Assembly: GCA_964641125.1 (NCBI GenBank)
Contig: CAZXMO010000014.1
Span: 1 to 54,056, forward strand
Direction: 5' to 3'
DNA length: 54,056 nucleotides
Source: JBKHAJ01 sp964641125
Lineage (GTDB): Bacteria > Spirochaetota > Spirochaetia > SPDA01 > CAZSGZ01
Below, in pieces: positions 41,077 through 50,200 of this stretch. Both the position numbers and the translations under genes were made by a program. The notes under the pieces were generated by a model. It was not told the DNA's origin. It saw nothing but the letters and a program-made list of their open reading frames with translations, and did no database searches. The stretch's first letter is position 1. Each line of letters starts with the position of its first letter.

Positions 41077-42078
41077 ATGGATGACCAAATAATCGAATAT
41101 TCTATTCAAGATCTGATTAGGAACGTCATGGGGGCCTTCACCACCACTCCCTTGGAGGCGGTTCTCATCGTTCTCGGGGTGGTGGTACTCGTTGCGGGGT
41201 CCGTCCTCTTCCTCGTCCTCAACAGACGAAAGCGGAAGCGGGACCGGTTACGCCGTACCGAGCATATTTTTCAAGATATCCTCCACGACTTTGCGTTCAC
41301 CCCCGAAGAAGCGGACGCTCTTCATGTGATAGGCGGATACGCTCCCGGGGGGATCGAGCACAGGTACAGGATATTGATCTCGAGAGATAACTTCGAAGAG
41401 GCTGTCAAGAAGATGCGGAAAGAGAACCCTCTTCCCGAACCCCTAGTCGAGGAGCTCGAGGAAAAGCTCGCCTTTTGCTGTTTCGAGAATCCACGGATCG
41501 TCGACGACACCCGGCAGCTTCCCTCGGGAACTCCCCTCTACATCGTTACCGAGGAAAGTGAGGGATTTCACGGGAGGATCGCCGCCAACGATCCCACCGG
41601 GATCGTCGCAGAGGTCGGCAGGATCGATGCTTTCGAGTCCGATGTACAGAAGGTGAAAGTTCAGTATCAGCAGGGCCGGCAGATCTTTCAATTCACCACC
41701 CGGGCACGGAAGCAGGAGGCGGGCACCCTCCTTCTCGATCATGATCGAGAGCTTGCACGGCTCGAGCGAAGAGATTTTTTCAGAGTCAAACGGAAGATGC
41801 AGGTGACCTTTCGCAAGGCTGAGGATGATGAGATTCACCGTGTCAAGCTGATCGACATCGGCGGGGGCGGCGCGGGAGTCGATAACTCCGAAGGATACTT
41901 GCGGGAGGGGGACGAGGTTCGGTTAACCCTCGATCTGCCGAAGGCCGGAAAGGTTCCGGTGAATGCCCGGGTGGTCCGCACGACGCAGGAGAATACCGTG
42001 GCTCATCTCCAGTTCGAGGATCTCCTCGAAGGGACCCGGGACAAGATAATCTCTTTCGTGCTCCGCGAGGAGGTGTAG
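41077..42078 (+). CDS. PilZ-domain (c-di-GMP-binding) membrane protein
   Basis: A 333-residue protein with one N-terminal helix (about 25-48), a charged helical region, a YcgR-N-like beta domain (~150-225) and a C-terminal PilZ domain (~228-330). PilZ signature: RRDFFR (R232-x3-R236) and DIGGGGAG where DxSxxG is usual, so the serine is replaced. It should bind cyclic di-GMP and may adjust motility or secretion, as PlzA/YcgR do. The TATACT box lies 9 nt before the ATG. Confidence 0.88.
   Translation: MDDQIIEYSIQDLIRNVMGAFTTTPLEAVLIVLGVVVLVAGSVLFLVLNRRKRKRDRLRRTEHIFQDILHDFAFTPEEADALHVIGGYAPGGIEHRYRILISRDNFEEAVKKMRKENPLPEPLVEELEEKLAFCCFENPRIVDDTRQLPSGTPLYIVTEESEGFHGRIAANDPTGIVAEVGRIDAFESDVQKVKVQYQQGRQIFQFTTRARKQEAGTLLLDHDRELARLERRDFFRVKRKMQVTFRKAEDDEIHRVKLIDIGGGGAGVDNSEGYLREGDEVRLTLDLPKAGKVPVNARVVRTTQENTVAHLQFEDLLEGTRDKIISFVLREEV
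42024..42078 (+). repeat. 55-bp direct repeat, copy left of the gap
   Basis: The last 55 nt of the PilZ gene, repeated exactly at 42179-42233. Confidence 0.97.
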
Positions 42079-42178
42079 NNNNNNNNNNNNNNNNNNNNNN
42101 NNNNNNNNNNNNNNNNNNNNNNNNNNNNNNNNNNNNNNNNNNNNNNNNNNNNNNNNNNNNNNNNNNNNNNNNNNNNNN
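42079..42178. other. Scaffold gap (100 N)
   Basis: Exactly 100 N between two identical 55-bp sequences. The contigs probably overlap here, so no sequence is missing and the PilZ stop lies about 27 nt from the end of lpdA. Confidence 0.97.
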
Positions 42179-42233
42179 CCTCGAAGGGACCCGGGACAAG
42201 ATAATCTCTTTCGTGCTCCGCGAGGAGGTGTAG
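42179..42233 (+). repeat. 55-bp direct repeat, copy right of the gap
   Basis: Exact copy of 42024-42078. Confidence 0.97.
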
Positions 42234-42259
42234 CAGGGAAGCGCCCCGCGCGTAAGGGT

Positions 42260-43690
42260 TTACTTCGGCTTGCGCCCCATGATGTGGGTGGGAGTGCCGA
42301 AGAAGGCGTCCGCCGCTTCCATGATCGTCTCCGACAAGGTCGGGTGGGGATGAATGGTCGTGGATATATCTTCGGCAACCGCCGCCATCTCGATGGCCAG
42401 GGCGGTTTCGGGAATGAGCTCGTCGGCCCTCCTCCCCACGATACCGGCGCCCAAGAGGCGTCCGCTTTCACTATCGAATATGAGCTTGGTCTTCCCCACT
42501 GTGTTCCCCAGGGTCGCCGCGCGGCCGGAAGCGCCCCAGGGGAAGCTGGTGACCCTCACGTCCAGTCCCTGCTCCTCGGCTTCCCGTTCGGATATTCCCG
42601 CCCAGGCCATCTCGGGGTCGGTGTATTCCACCGAGGGAATCGTAGCCGGATCGTAGGCGTCTTTCTCCCCCGCCGCGACCCGCGCGGCGACCCGGCCCTC
42701 CTGATATGCCTTGTGGGCCAGGAGGGGAGGCCCGGTTATGTCCCCTATTGCGAATATGTGAGACACCGAGGTACGTCTCTGTTCGTCTACCTCGATGAAT
42801 CCCTTTTCCCCCGGTTCGAGCCCGGCTTTGTCCAGTCCGATAGAATCGGTATTGGGGACTCTTCCTACCGTTATCAAGACCCTTTCGTAGGTGACGGTTT
42901 CTTTTTCGCCGTCCTTGGCGGCGAAGGTTATCTCTAAGTCTTTTTTCCTTTCTTCGATCTTTTCGACCTTCGTCCCGGTGCGAAGCTCCTTGAAGGTGTT
43001 TTTGTTGGCCTTGAGGAACACCTTGACCAGGTCCCGGTCGGTTCCGGGCATGATCTCGTCGAGCATCTCGACCACGGTCACCTCCGAGCCGAGCTTGGCG
43101 TAGAGGCTTCCGAGCTCGAGGCCGATGTACCCGGCTCCTACCACGAGGAGGGACTTGGGAATCTCCTCCAAGTCGAGAGCGGGCTTGGCGTAGAGGATCT
43201 TCTCCGATTCCAGATCGGCCCCGGGAATAGTGGCCGCCCGGGTCCCGGTGGCGATTATGGCGTTTTCGAACTCCACCGATCGCGCGGAGCCCTCGTCGAC
43301 CGGTGTCACTTCGATGGAATGATCGTCGGTAAACTTCCCGTGACCGCGGAGGTAGGTGATCTTTCGCCTCTCTACGAGCTGTCCCAAGCCCCCGGTGAGC
43401 TTCTCCACCACCGAGTTCTTGAACTCCACGAGCTTCTTTACATCGATGTCGAGGTTGTCGAATTTGAGGCCCCACTCCTTGGATTCCTCTACCTCGTCCT
43501 TGAGATTGACCACCCGGAGGAGGGCCTTTGTGGGTATGCAGCCCCAGTGGAGGCAGACCCCGCCGGGGTTCTTCAAGGGATCGATCAATACCACCTTTTT
43601 TCCGAGGTCCGCGGCCATGAAGGCGGCGGCGTATCCTCCGGGGCCCGCCCCGAGGACGGCTATATCGCATTTTAGGGTTTCGTTACTCAT
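42260..43690 (-). CDS. lpdA: Dihydrolipoyl dehydrogenase (E3)
   Basis: A 476-residue flavoprotein disulfide reductase: FAD loop GAGPGG (14-19), redox-active CLHWGC (Cys46, Cys51), NAD loop GAGYIGLELG and FAIGDITG. The C-terminal HPHPTLSE supplies the catalytic His-Glu pair. It reoxidises dihydrolipoyl groups of the pyruvate dehydrogenase complex. Overlaps aceF by 8 nt. Confidence 0.96.
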   Translation of the reverse strand: MSNETLKCDIAVLGAGPGGYAAAFMAADLGKKVVLIDPLKNPGGVCLHWGCIPTKALLRVVNLKDEVEESKEWGLKFDNLDIDVKKLVEFKNSVVEKLTGGLGQLVERRKITYLRGHGKFTDDHSIEVTPVDEGSARSVEFENAIIATGTRAATIPGADLESEKILYAKPALDLEEIPKSLLVVGAGYIGLELGSLYAKLGSEVTVVEMLDEIMPGTDRDLVKVFLKANKNTFKELRTGTKVEKIEERKKDLEITFAAKDGEKETVTYERVLITVGRVPNTDSIGLDKAGLEPGEKGFIEVDEQRRTSVSHIFAIGDITGPPLLAHKAYQEGRVAARVAAGEKDAYDPATIPSVEYTDPEMAWAGISEREAEEQGLDVRVTSFPWGASGRAATLGNTVGKTKLIFDSESGRLLGAGIVGRRADELIPETALAIEMAAVAEDISTTIHPHPTLSETIMEAADAFFGTPTHIMGRKPK

Positions 43691-45077
43691 CGGTTCCTCC
43701 CTCTAAGAATATGTTCATCGGATTCTCGAGACTCTCACACAGCCACCGGACGAACCGGGCGGCGTCGGCGCCGTCCACGGCCCGGTGATCGTAGGAGAGG
43801 CCTAAGGGCAGGATGTCCCGGGGAACGAACTCGCCGTCTCTCCAAACGGGCTGCTTTTTGGCGCGGGTGACCCCTAAGATCGCGGTCTGATAGGGGAAGA
43901 TGACCGGGGTAAATACCGTCCCCCCTATTCCCCCTAAGTTGGAGATGATAAATCCACTCCCTTCGAGCTCGTCCGGCTTGATTTTCTTGTTCCGCGCACG
44001 CCCCGCGAGGTCGCCTATCTCATCGGCAATTCCGATAAGTGACTTAGTGTTCGCATCCCGCACAACCGGAACGAGGAGTCCCCGGTCGGTATCTACGGCG
44101 ACGCCTACATGGATGTACTTCCGGTAGATCATCTCCTTCTTGGACATGTCTAAGGCGGCGTTGAACTGGGGAAAGCGCTTAAGCCCCTCCGCCGCGATCT
44201 TTGTGAGCACCGCGGTGACTGTGAGCTTGATTCCCGCCTTCTCCGCCTTTTTCTCCTTGGACTTGAGGAAGCGATTGAGCTCGGTCACGTCCGCTTCGTC
44301 GTAGTGGGTAACGTGGGGAATCTCATTCCACGAAAAGGAGGTGTTGTCGGCGATGATCGAGCGTACCTGGGGCAGGGGCTTCCGCTCGACCTCCCCCCAC
44401 TTTTCGAAATCGGGCATGGGGATGGAAGGCGCGCCGGCCCGTACCCCTCCGCGGCCGGCCCCCGCTCCGCCCTCGAGGGTTTCTTTGGCGTGGGCCTTTA
44501 CGTCCTCTTTAGATATCCGTCCGCCCGGACCGCTCCCGCTGACCTCCTGGATATCGACCCCGAGCTCCCGGGCGAGCTTCCGTGTCGACGGCGCCGCGGG
44601 GACGGGAACGATCCCTTCTCTTTTTTCGGCGGGCGGCTTTTCTTCAGCGGCCGGCTCTTCGGGTTCTTCGGGAGGCTCTTCCGGCGCCTCCTTCTCGGGT
44701 TTCGGCGCGGCCTTTTCTTTTTCGCCCTCTTTTTTTCCCTCTTTTTTTTCCTCTTTTTTTCCCTCGGCTGGTTTTTCCTCCTCGGCCTCCTTTTCAGCCT
44801 TGGGCTTCTCCTTGGCTTCGGGTTTCTCCTCTCCGGCCTCGCCGGTTTCGATCTTCATGACCGTCTGTCCGACCTTCACCTCGTCGTTTGCGGACACCAT
44901 GATCTCGGTAATCTTCCCGGCGAAGGGGGAGGGAACCTCCACGGCCGCCTTGTCGGTTTCGAGCTCTAAAACGGGATCGTCCTTTTCGACGGTGTCCCCC
45001 TCCGAAACGAGGAGTTCTATAACCGTCCCCTTTTCCACATTTTCCGATATTTCAGGAATTTTTATCTCTTCAGCCAT
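43683..45077 (-). CDS. aceF: Dihydrolipoyl acetyltransferase (E2)
   Basis: A 464-residue protein. One lipoyl domain (1-75, ETDKAAVE with Lys43 lipoylated), a very charged linker (~78-165, Glu/Lys/Pro-rich), a peripheral-subunit-binding domain (~168-200, TRKLARELGVDI and GGRISKEDV), and the catalytic acetyltransferase domain (~235-464, HRAVDGADAARFV with the His-x3-Asp). It moves acetyl groups from E1 to CoA. The linker is far more acidic/basic than the usual Ala/Pro hinge. Confidence 0.95.
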   Translation of the reverse strand: MAEEIKIPEISENVEKGTVIELLVSEGDTVEKDDPVLELETDKAAVEVPSPFAGKITEIMVSANDEVKVGQTVMKIETGEAGEEKPEAKEKPKAEKEAEEEKPAEGKKEEKKEGKKEGEKEKAAPKPEKEAPEEPPEEPEEPAAEEKPPAEKREGIVPVPAAPSTRKLARELGVDIQEVSGSGPGGRISKEDVKAHAKETLEGGAGAGRGGVRAGAPSIPMPDFEKWGEVERKPLPQVRSIIADNTSFSWNEIPHVTHYDEADVTELNRFLKSKEKKAEKAGIKLTVTAVLTKIAAEGLKRFPQFNAALDMSKKEMIYRKYIHVGVAVDTDRGLLVPVVRDANTKSLIGIADEIGDLAGRARNKKIKPDELEGSGFIISNLGGIGGTVFTPVIFPYQTAILGVTRAKKQPVWRDGEFVPRDILPLGLSYDHRAVDGADAARFVRWLCESLENPMNIFLEGGTDE

Positions 45078-45089
45078 ACTGTCTCCTTC

Positions 45090-47753
45090 CTACAGGTCGA
45101 GGGGATTGAATTTCTCCGGATCTATCTCGAGATCTTTCCGCGCTTTTTCGAGGACATCCTTCTTGACCTTCCGATGCTTGTATAAAAGGGCTAAGGCGGC
45201 GAAGGCGATGTGCCGCGCATCGACCTCGAAGTAGTCCCGTAAGGCCTTCCGGTTGTCGCTCCTTCCGTAACCGTCGGTACCCAATACGGTTACGTCCCCG
45301 GGGAGCCACTTGGCTACGGTCAGGGGGAGGGCCTTCAGGTAATCGACGGCGCAGACGAAAACGGCATCGCCGTCGGTACCGAAGGTCTCCTCGATGTAGC
45401 TCGTCCGCTCGTCGTTACCGGCGTTCAGGTGATTGTATCTGTCCGTTTCGGTGCAGTCGTGGTAGAGCTCCTTGTAGCTCGTCGCGCTGTAGACGTCGGC
45501 GGCGACCCCGTAATTACTTTTAAGCATCTCCCGGGCCCTAACGGCTTCGTTGAGTATCGCGCCCGAGCCTAAGAGGTGAACCTGGGGTTCCTTCGTGTCC
45601 GATTCCTTGAAGCGGTAGAGACCCTTGAGGATCCCTTCCTCGACACCCTTCGGCATCGGAGGCATCGGGTAGGTCTCGTTCATGACGGTGATATAGTAGA
45701 GAAGGTCCTCGCCTTCGGTGAACATGCGCCTGAATCCATCTCGGATGATGACCGCCACCTCGTAGGCGTAGGAGGGATCGTAGGCTTTGAGGTTCGGCAG
45801 GGACAGCCCTAAGACGTGGCTCTGTCCGTCCGCGTGCTGGAGCCCTTCCCCCGGAAGGGTGGTCCGTCCCGAGGTACCGCCTACCATGAATCCCCGGGCC
45901 CGGGCGTCTCCGGCGGCCCATGCGAGATCGCCGATCCGCTGGAAACCGAACATCGAATAGAACATAAAGAAGGGCACCATGGATATTCCGTAGGTGGAAT
46001 AGGATGTCCCCGCGGCGATGAACGAGGACATGCACCCCGCCTCGGTAATACCCTCTTCGAGGATGGCGCCGGATTTCTGTTCGTTGTAGTAGAGGAGGCT
46101 CTCCTTGTCCACCGGCTCGTAGTTCTGCCCCTGATGGGAGTAGATCCCCGATTGACGGAAGAGGGCCTCCATGCCGAAGGTCCGTGACTCGTCGGGAACG
46201 ATGGGGACCATCCGTTCCCCGACCGTCTTGTCCTTGAGAAGCTTGCCTAAGATCTGAACCGCCACCATGGTTGTGGCTACGTCCCGGTCGCCGGAACCCT
46301 CGAAGAACTCGGCGAAGATCTTGTCGGGAGGGGTGTCGAGCTTACCCCCCGAGTCCTCACGCTCGGGCAGGAAGCCGCCAAGCTCTTCCCGCCGCTCCTT
46401 CAGATACTTCGCCTCCTCGCTGTCCTGGGGAAAACAATAAAAGGGGGCTTCCTTCAGCTCCTCGTCGGAGATAGGGACCCCGAAGCGGCTGCGGAAGTGC
46501 CTGAGCTCCTGTTCGTTGAGTTTTTTTTGCTGGTGGGTAATGTTCTTGCCTTCCCCGGCCTCGCCTAAGCCGTAGCCCTTGATGGTCTGAGCGAGGATTA
46601 CGGTGGGGCGGTCCTCATCGACTATCGCCCTGAGATAGGCGTTGTAGATTTTTTTGGGATCGTGTCCGCCCCGGCGCATCTTTTCGAGCTGTTCGTCGGA
46701 GTAATTCTCCACCATCTTTAAGAGCCGCTCGTCCTTACCGAAGAAATCCTTCCTGATATAGTCGCCGGACGAGACCGAGTACTTCTGGAGCTGTCCGTCG
46801 GGAAGCTCGTCGAGACGTTTAACGAGGAGTCCATCTTCGTCCCTCTCGAACAAAGGGTCCCAGTCATCGCCCCAGAGAACCTTGATGACCCGCCAACTCG
46901 CTCCGCGAAAGGCGGCCTCGAGCTCCTGGATGATTTTCCCGTTGCCCCTGACCGGGCCGTCCAGGCGCTGAAGATTGCAGTTTATTACGAAGATGAGATT
47001 GCCCAGCATTTCCCGGGAGGCCACGGTGAGGGCCCCCATGCTCTCCGGCTCGTCGAACTCGCCGTCCCCTAAGAAGGCCCAGACTTTCCGCTCTCCCGGC
47101 TCGAAGAGGCCGTTGTCCTCGAGGTAACGCATGAACCGGGCCTGATAGATCGCCTGGATCGAGGTGAGCCCCATGGATACGGTGGGAAACTGCCAGTAAT
47201 CGGGCATCGGCCGGGGGTGGGGATAAGAGGCGAGGCCGCCGTCGGGCCTCAGTTCCTGACGGAAATTGTGGATGTCGGTTTCGGTGAGCCGTCCCTCCAC
47301 GAAGGACCGGGAGTAGATTCCCGGCGAGGCGTGTCCTTGAAAGTAAACGATGTCGGGTCCGTGCTCATGGTCCTTTCCCCGAAGGAAGTGGTTAAAGGCC
47401 ACCTCGTAGAGGGTCGCCGCGGAGGCGTAGGTCGAGATGTGTCCCCCGATTCCTGAGGACTCCCGGTTTGCCCTGACCACCATGGCCATGGCGTTCCAGC
47501 GGATTATACTCTTGATTTTCCGCTCGAGCTCCCGGCTTCCGGGATACGGCTTTTCCTCGGATTTCGATATAGTATTGATGTAGGGGGTATTTCCCGGACA
47601 GGTAAAGGATATTCCGTGTTCCTGAGCGCGGATCTGCAGGAGCCTCAAGAGCTCCCTGGTCCTCTCCTCCCCTTCGTTCTCGAGGACCCATTCCAGGGAT
47701 TCGAGCCATTCTCGGTTTTCTATGTGTGTAATATCTTTCTTCTTATCGTCCAT
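45090..47753 (-). CDS. aceE: Pyruvate dehydrogenase E1, homodimeric type
   Basis: An 887-residue thiamin-diphosphate enzyme of the single-chain AceE class. GDGEFDEPESMG plus the NLIFVINCNLQRLDG strand form the cofactor fold, and YFQGHASPGIYSRSF is typical. It decarboxylates pyruvate and acetylates the lipoyl group of AceF. First gene of the aceE-aceF-lpdA operon. Full length compared with E. coli AceE. Confidence 0.96.
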   Translation of the reverse strand: MDDKKKDITHIENREWLESLEWVLENEGEERTRELLRLLQIRAQEHGISFTCPGNTPYINTISKSEEKPYPGSRELERKIKSIIRWNAMAMVVRANRESSGIGGHISTYASAATLYEVAFNHFLRGKDHEHGPDIVYFQGHASPGIYSRSFVEGRLTETDIHNFRQELRPDGGLASYPHPRPMPDYWQFPTVSMGLTSIQAIYQARFMRYLEDNGLFEPGERKVWAFLGDGEFDEPESMGALTVASREMLGNLIFVINCNLQRLDGPVRGNGKIIQELEAAFRGASWRVIKVLWGDDWDPLFERDEDGLLVKRLDELPDGQLQKYSVSSGDYIRKDFFGKDERLLKMVENYSDEQLEKMRRGGHDPKKIYNAYLRAIVDEDRPTVILAQTIKGYGLGEAGEGKNITHQQKKLNEQELRHFRSRFGVPISDEELKEAPFYCFPQDSEEAKYLKERREELGGFLPEREDSGGKLDTPPDKIFAEFFEGSGDRDVATTMVAVQILGKLLKDKTVGERMVPIVPDESRTFGMEALFRQSGIYSHQGQNYEPVDKESLLYYNEQKSGAILEEGITEAGCMSSFIAAGTSYSTYGISMVPFFMFYSMFGFQRIGDLAWAAGDARARGFMVGGTSGRTTLPGEGLQHADGQSHVLGLSLPNLKAYDPSYAYEVAVIIRDGFRRMFTEGEDLLYYITVMNETYPMPPMPKGVEEGILKGLYRFKESDTKEPQVHLLGSGAILNEAVRAREMLKSNYGVAADVYSATSYKELYHDCTETDRYNHLNAGNDERTSYIEETFGTDGDAVFVCAVDYLKALPLTVAKWLPGDVTVLGTDGYGRSDNRKALRDYFEVDARHIAFAALALLYKHRKVKKDVLEKARKDLEIDPEKFNPLDL

Positions 47754-47950
47754 CAGTACCCCTTAATAGATAAGCAATAAACATGCCATTTGGCGGACGT
47801 TTCCTTTTCCCGGCTCCGGTAAGGAGGGCATGCCGCTTATGAGTATTTTTTTTACACGGCTTCTCGGAAGAGGGTCGAAACGACCCCCGAAGAGGCCTCG
47901 GTGCCGCTTGGCACAGGTATTGCAACTTATTTCGAGGAGTGGGCAACACT

Positions 47951-48145
47951 ATGAACGTATATGTCGATCAGAATAAATGCCAAACCGCGGCGGTCTGCGT
48001 CAAAATCTGTCCTGAGGTGTTTACCTTTACCAAGGGAAGCAAGAAGGCGGTGGTACGGGGCAATCCGGTGTCCAGCCGCTGGGAAGCACTCGTCCGCGAA
48101 GCCGCCCTCAAGTGTCCTTCGAGGGCAATAACCGTTACTGAATAG
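47951..48145 (+). CDS. Small single-cluster ferredoxin
   Basis: A 64-residue ferredoxin. Cys10, Cys16, Cys20 and Cys55 (followed by Pro) give C-x5-C-x3-C...CP. Residue 13, the usual fourth ligand in CxxC, is Ala, so the cluster is [3Fe-4S] or [4Fe-4S] with the three spaced cysteines plus Cys55. It probably passes electrons to or from the Rieske/FAD reductase 24 nt downstream. ATG 47951 is preferred over GTG 47939, which overlaps the ribosome site. Confidence 0.87.
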   Translation: MNVYVDQNKCQTAAVCVKICPEVFTFTKGSKKAVVRGNPVSSRWEALVREAALKCPSRAITVTE

Positions 48146-48169
48146 TTGAGCGAATAGTGAGGATGGTGT

Positions 48170-49717
48170 ATGGGAAAAGACTATAAGAAGATAGATCTCG
48201 GTAAACGGAATGACTACGAGGAAGGAAAGCTCTACGGGATCGAACACGGCGATAAGCTGATACTGGTAACGAAGACACAAAAGGGATTATGCGTCTGCGG
48301 AGGGGAGTGTCCCCACTATGGAGCGCCCCTCAATGAGGGGACCCTCGAAGGAACGACACTCACCTGTCCCTGGCACAACGCGCGATTCGACGTGGAGAGC
48401 GGTAAGGTCCTCGATCCGCCGGCCCTCGACGATCTCGAAACGTATTCGGTGGAGGGTGACGAGGAACTGACCGTTACCGGAAAGAAGGAGCCCCGGATTC
48501 CCGGACCGGGAGCGCTTTCGGAAAAGCGGTTTATCGTTGTCGGGGCTGGGGCTTCGGCGAACGCCGCGGCGGAGATGCTCCGGAGGGAGGGGTTCGACGG
48601 ACACATAACCCTCATTACCGCCGAGAAAGACACACCCTACGACCGGACCATCATTTCCAAGGGGCTTATTTCGGGAGCCATGCCGGAGAAGCTCCTTCCC
48701 TTGAGGGGAAACAAGTTCTACAAAGAATTGAAGATAGATATCAAAACCGGTTTGACCGTAACCGAGGTGGACGGGGACAACCGGACCGTGATCTGCGACA
48801 ACGGCAAGAAGTTCGAAGGAGACGCGGTTCTCCTTGCAGCCGGGGGGGTACCTAAAAAGCTCGATGTGCCGGGTATCGACAGCCCCAACGTCTACACCGT
48901 GCGGAGCGCCGAGGGGGCGCGGAGGATCAAGAAGGAGCTAAAGAAGAAGGAACGGGTGGCCATTATAGGAGCGGGATTCATCGGAATGGAGCTTGCCGTC
49001 GATCTCGCCGGAGGGGGCTGGAAGGTCTCCTTGGCGGCCCCCGAAACGGGTCCCATGGCCCTTCTTTTCGGAGAGAGGATTGCGGATAGGATCCGCGGGG
49101 TCCACGAACCCTTGGGGATAACCTCCTACTTCGGTAATACCCTCGAAAAGATACAAGAGGGTACTTTCGGGGAGCTCGAGCTTTATTTGAGCGGCGGAGA
49201 GACGATCACCGCCGATGCGGCGATCATCGCCGTCGGAATAGATCCCGCGGTATCCTTCCTCGAACACAGCGGATTTACCGTGAAGGACGGGATTCCTGTG
49301 GGAAGGAACTTCGAGACCGAAAAGCCGGGAATCTTTGCCTGCGGCGATATAGCTCTGTATCCCTACCGCCACATCGACGAGCCGGTCAGGATCGAGCACT
49401 GGGTCGAAGCCGAGCGGCAGGGGCAGTCGGCCGCCCGGGGTATGCTCGGAAAACAGGCCGAGGAGGACAAGGCCCCCTTCTTTTGGACGAAGCAGGGGGA
49501 GTTCGCCCTCAAATACGTAGGTTTTCCGGTAGAGTGGGACCGGATAGCCTACCGGGGCAAGGTGGAGACCGAACCCTTTCTCGCCGGATTCTACCGAAAC
49601 GACAAGCTGATAGGCGCCGCGTCCTTCGGGATGCAGGACGAGCTTATCGAGATGGAAGAAATTATAACCCAGGGAGTCAAACTCACCTACGATAATTTTG
49701 GAAGGAGTGAAATATGA
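48170..49717 (+). CDS. Rieske-FAD reductase fusion (AIFM3-like)
   Basis: A 515-residue fusion. Residues ~1-110 are a Rieske domain with CPHYG (Cys47, His49) and CPWHN (Cys66, His69) binding [2Fe-2S]. Residues ~120-415 are a pyridine-nucleotide-disulfide-type reductase (GAGASANAAAEML, AIIGAGFIGMEL, ACGDIAL). The last ~100 residues are a ferredoxin-reductase/AIF-like C-terminal domain. It should move electrons from NAD(P)H to a small ferredoxin. Overlap of 4 nt with osmC links it to peroxide defence. Confidence 0.92.
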   Translation: MGKDYKKIDLGKRNDYEEGKLYGIEHGDKLILVTKTQKGLCVCGGECPHYGAPLNEGTLEGTTLTCPWHNARFDVESGKVLDPPALDDLETYSVEGDEELTVTGKKEPRIPGPGALSEKRFIVVGAGASANAAAEMLRREGFDGHITLITAEKDTPYDRTIISKGLISGAMPEKLLPLRGNKFYKELKIDIKTGLTVTEVDGDNRTVICDNGKKFEGDAVLLAAGGVPKKLDVPGIDSPNVYTVRSAEGARRIKKELKKKERVAIIGAGFIGMELAVDLAGGGWKVSLAAPETGPMALLFGERIADRIRGVHEPLGITSYFGNTLEKIQEGTFGELELYLSGGETITADAAIIAVGIDPAVSFLEHSGFTVKDGIPVGRNFETEKPGIFACGDIALYPYRHIDEPVRIEHWVEAERQGQSAARGMLGKQAEEDKAPFFWTKQGEFALKYVGFPVEWDRIAYRGKVETEPFLAGFYRNDKLIGAASFGMQDELIEMEEIITQGVKLTYDNFGRSEI

Positions 49718-50139
49718 ACGCACGAAAAGCACAGGCACGTTGGACAGGGACACTGAAGGACGGCACCGGGCAGCTGGCGACGGAGAGTGGATTATGCACG
49801 GGACCCTACTCTTTCTCTTCCCGCTTCGAAGAGGGGAAAGGGACTAATCCCGAGGAGCTCATCGGCGCCGCCTACGCGGGCTGTTTTTCCCAGGCCTTTT
49901 CTTTAGAGCTCGAGAAAGCCGGATTTACCCCCAAGGAGGTGAAGACCCAGGCCGAAGTCCGGCTCGAAAAGCAGGGGGACGGCTTCGCCATCACCCACAT
50001 ACAGCTCAAGACCGAAGGCAGCGCCGAGGGAATCGATGCGGCGAAGTTCGAAGAGATCGCCAATGCCGCGAAAGACGGGTGCCCCGTCGGAAAGGCACTC
50101 TCCGCTGTTGCAAAGGACGTGGAAGTGAAACTAATCTAA
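49714..50139 (+). CDS. OsmC-family peroxidase
   Basis: A 141-residue OsmC protein with the two redox cysteines: Cys57 in AYAGCFSQAF and Cys ~123 in DGCPVGKAL. The Glu in NPEELIGAAY supports the catalytic site. It reduces organic hydroperoxides. The ATG overlaps the stop of the Rieske reductase, so translation is coupled. Confidence 0.93.
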   Translation: MNARKAQARWTGTLKDGTGQLATESGLCTGPYSFSSRFEEGKGTNPEELIGAAYAGCFSQAFSLELEKAGFTPKEVKTQAEVRLEKQGDGFAITHIQLKTEGSAEGIDAAKFEEIANAAKDGCPVGKALSAVAKDVEVKLI

Positions 50140-50200
50140 TAAGAGAGGGTCTTCAAGCCCCGACGGGTAATTCCACGATCCTCGTAAGGAGTCTATCAGA

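Noticed and set aside
42471..43670. 399-codon open frame on the same strand as lpdA
   Set aside because: Arg/Gly-rich shadow of lpdA in another frame; no domain and no ribosome site.
47870..47935. GGGTCGAAACGACCC and GTGCC/GGCAC inverted repeats in the aceE-ferredoxin interval
   Set aside because: Clear small hairpins, but no T-run, -35/-10 pair or repeat elsewhere ties them to a function.
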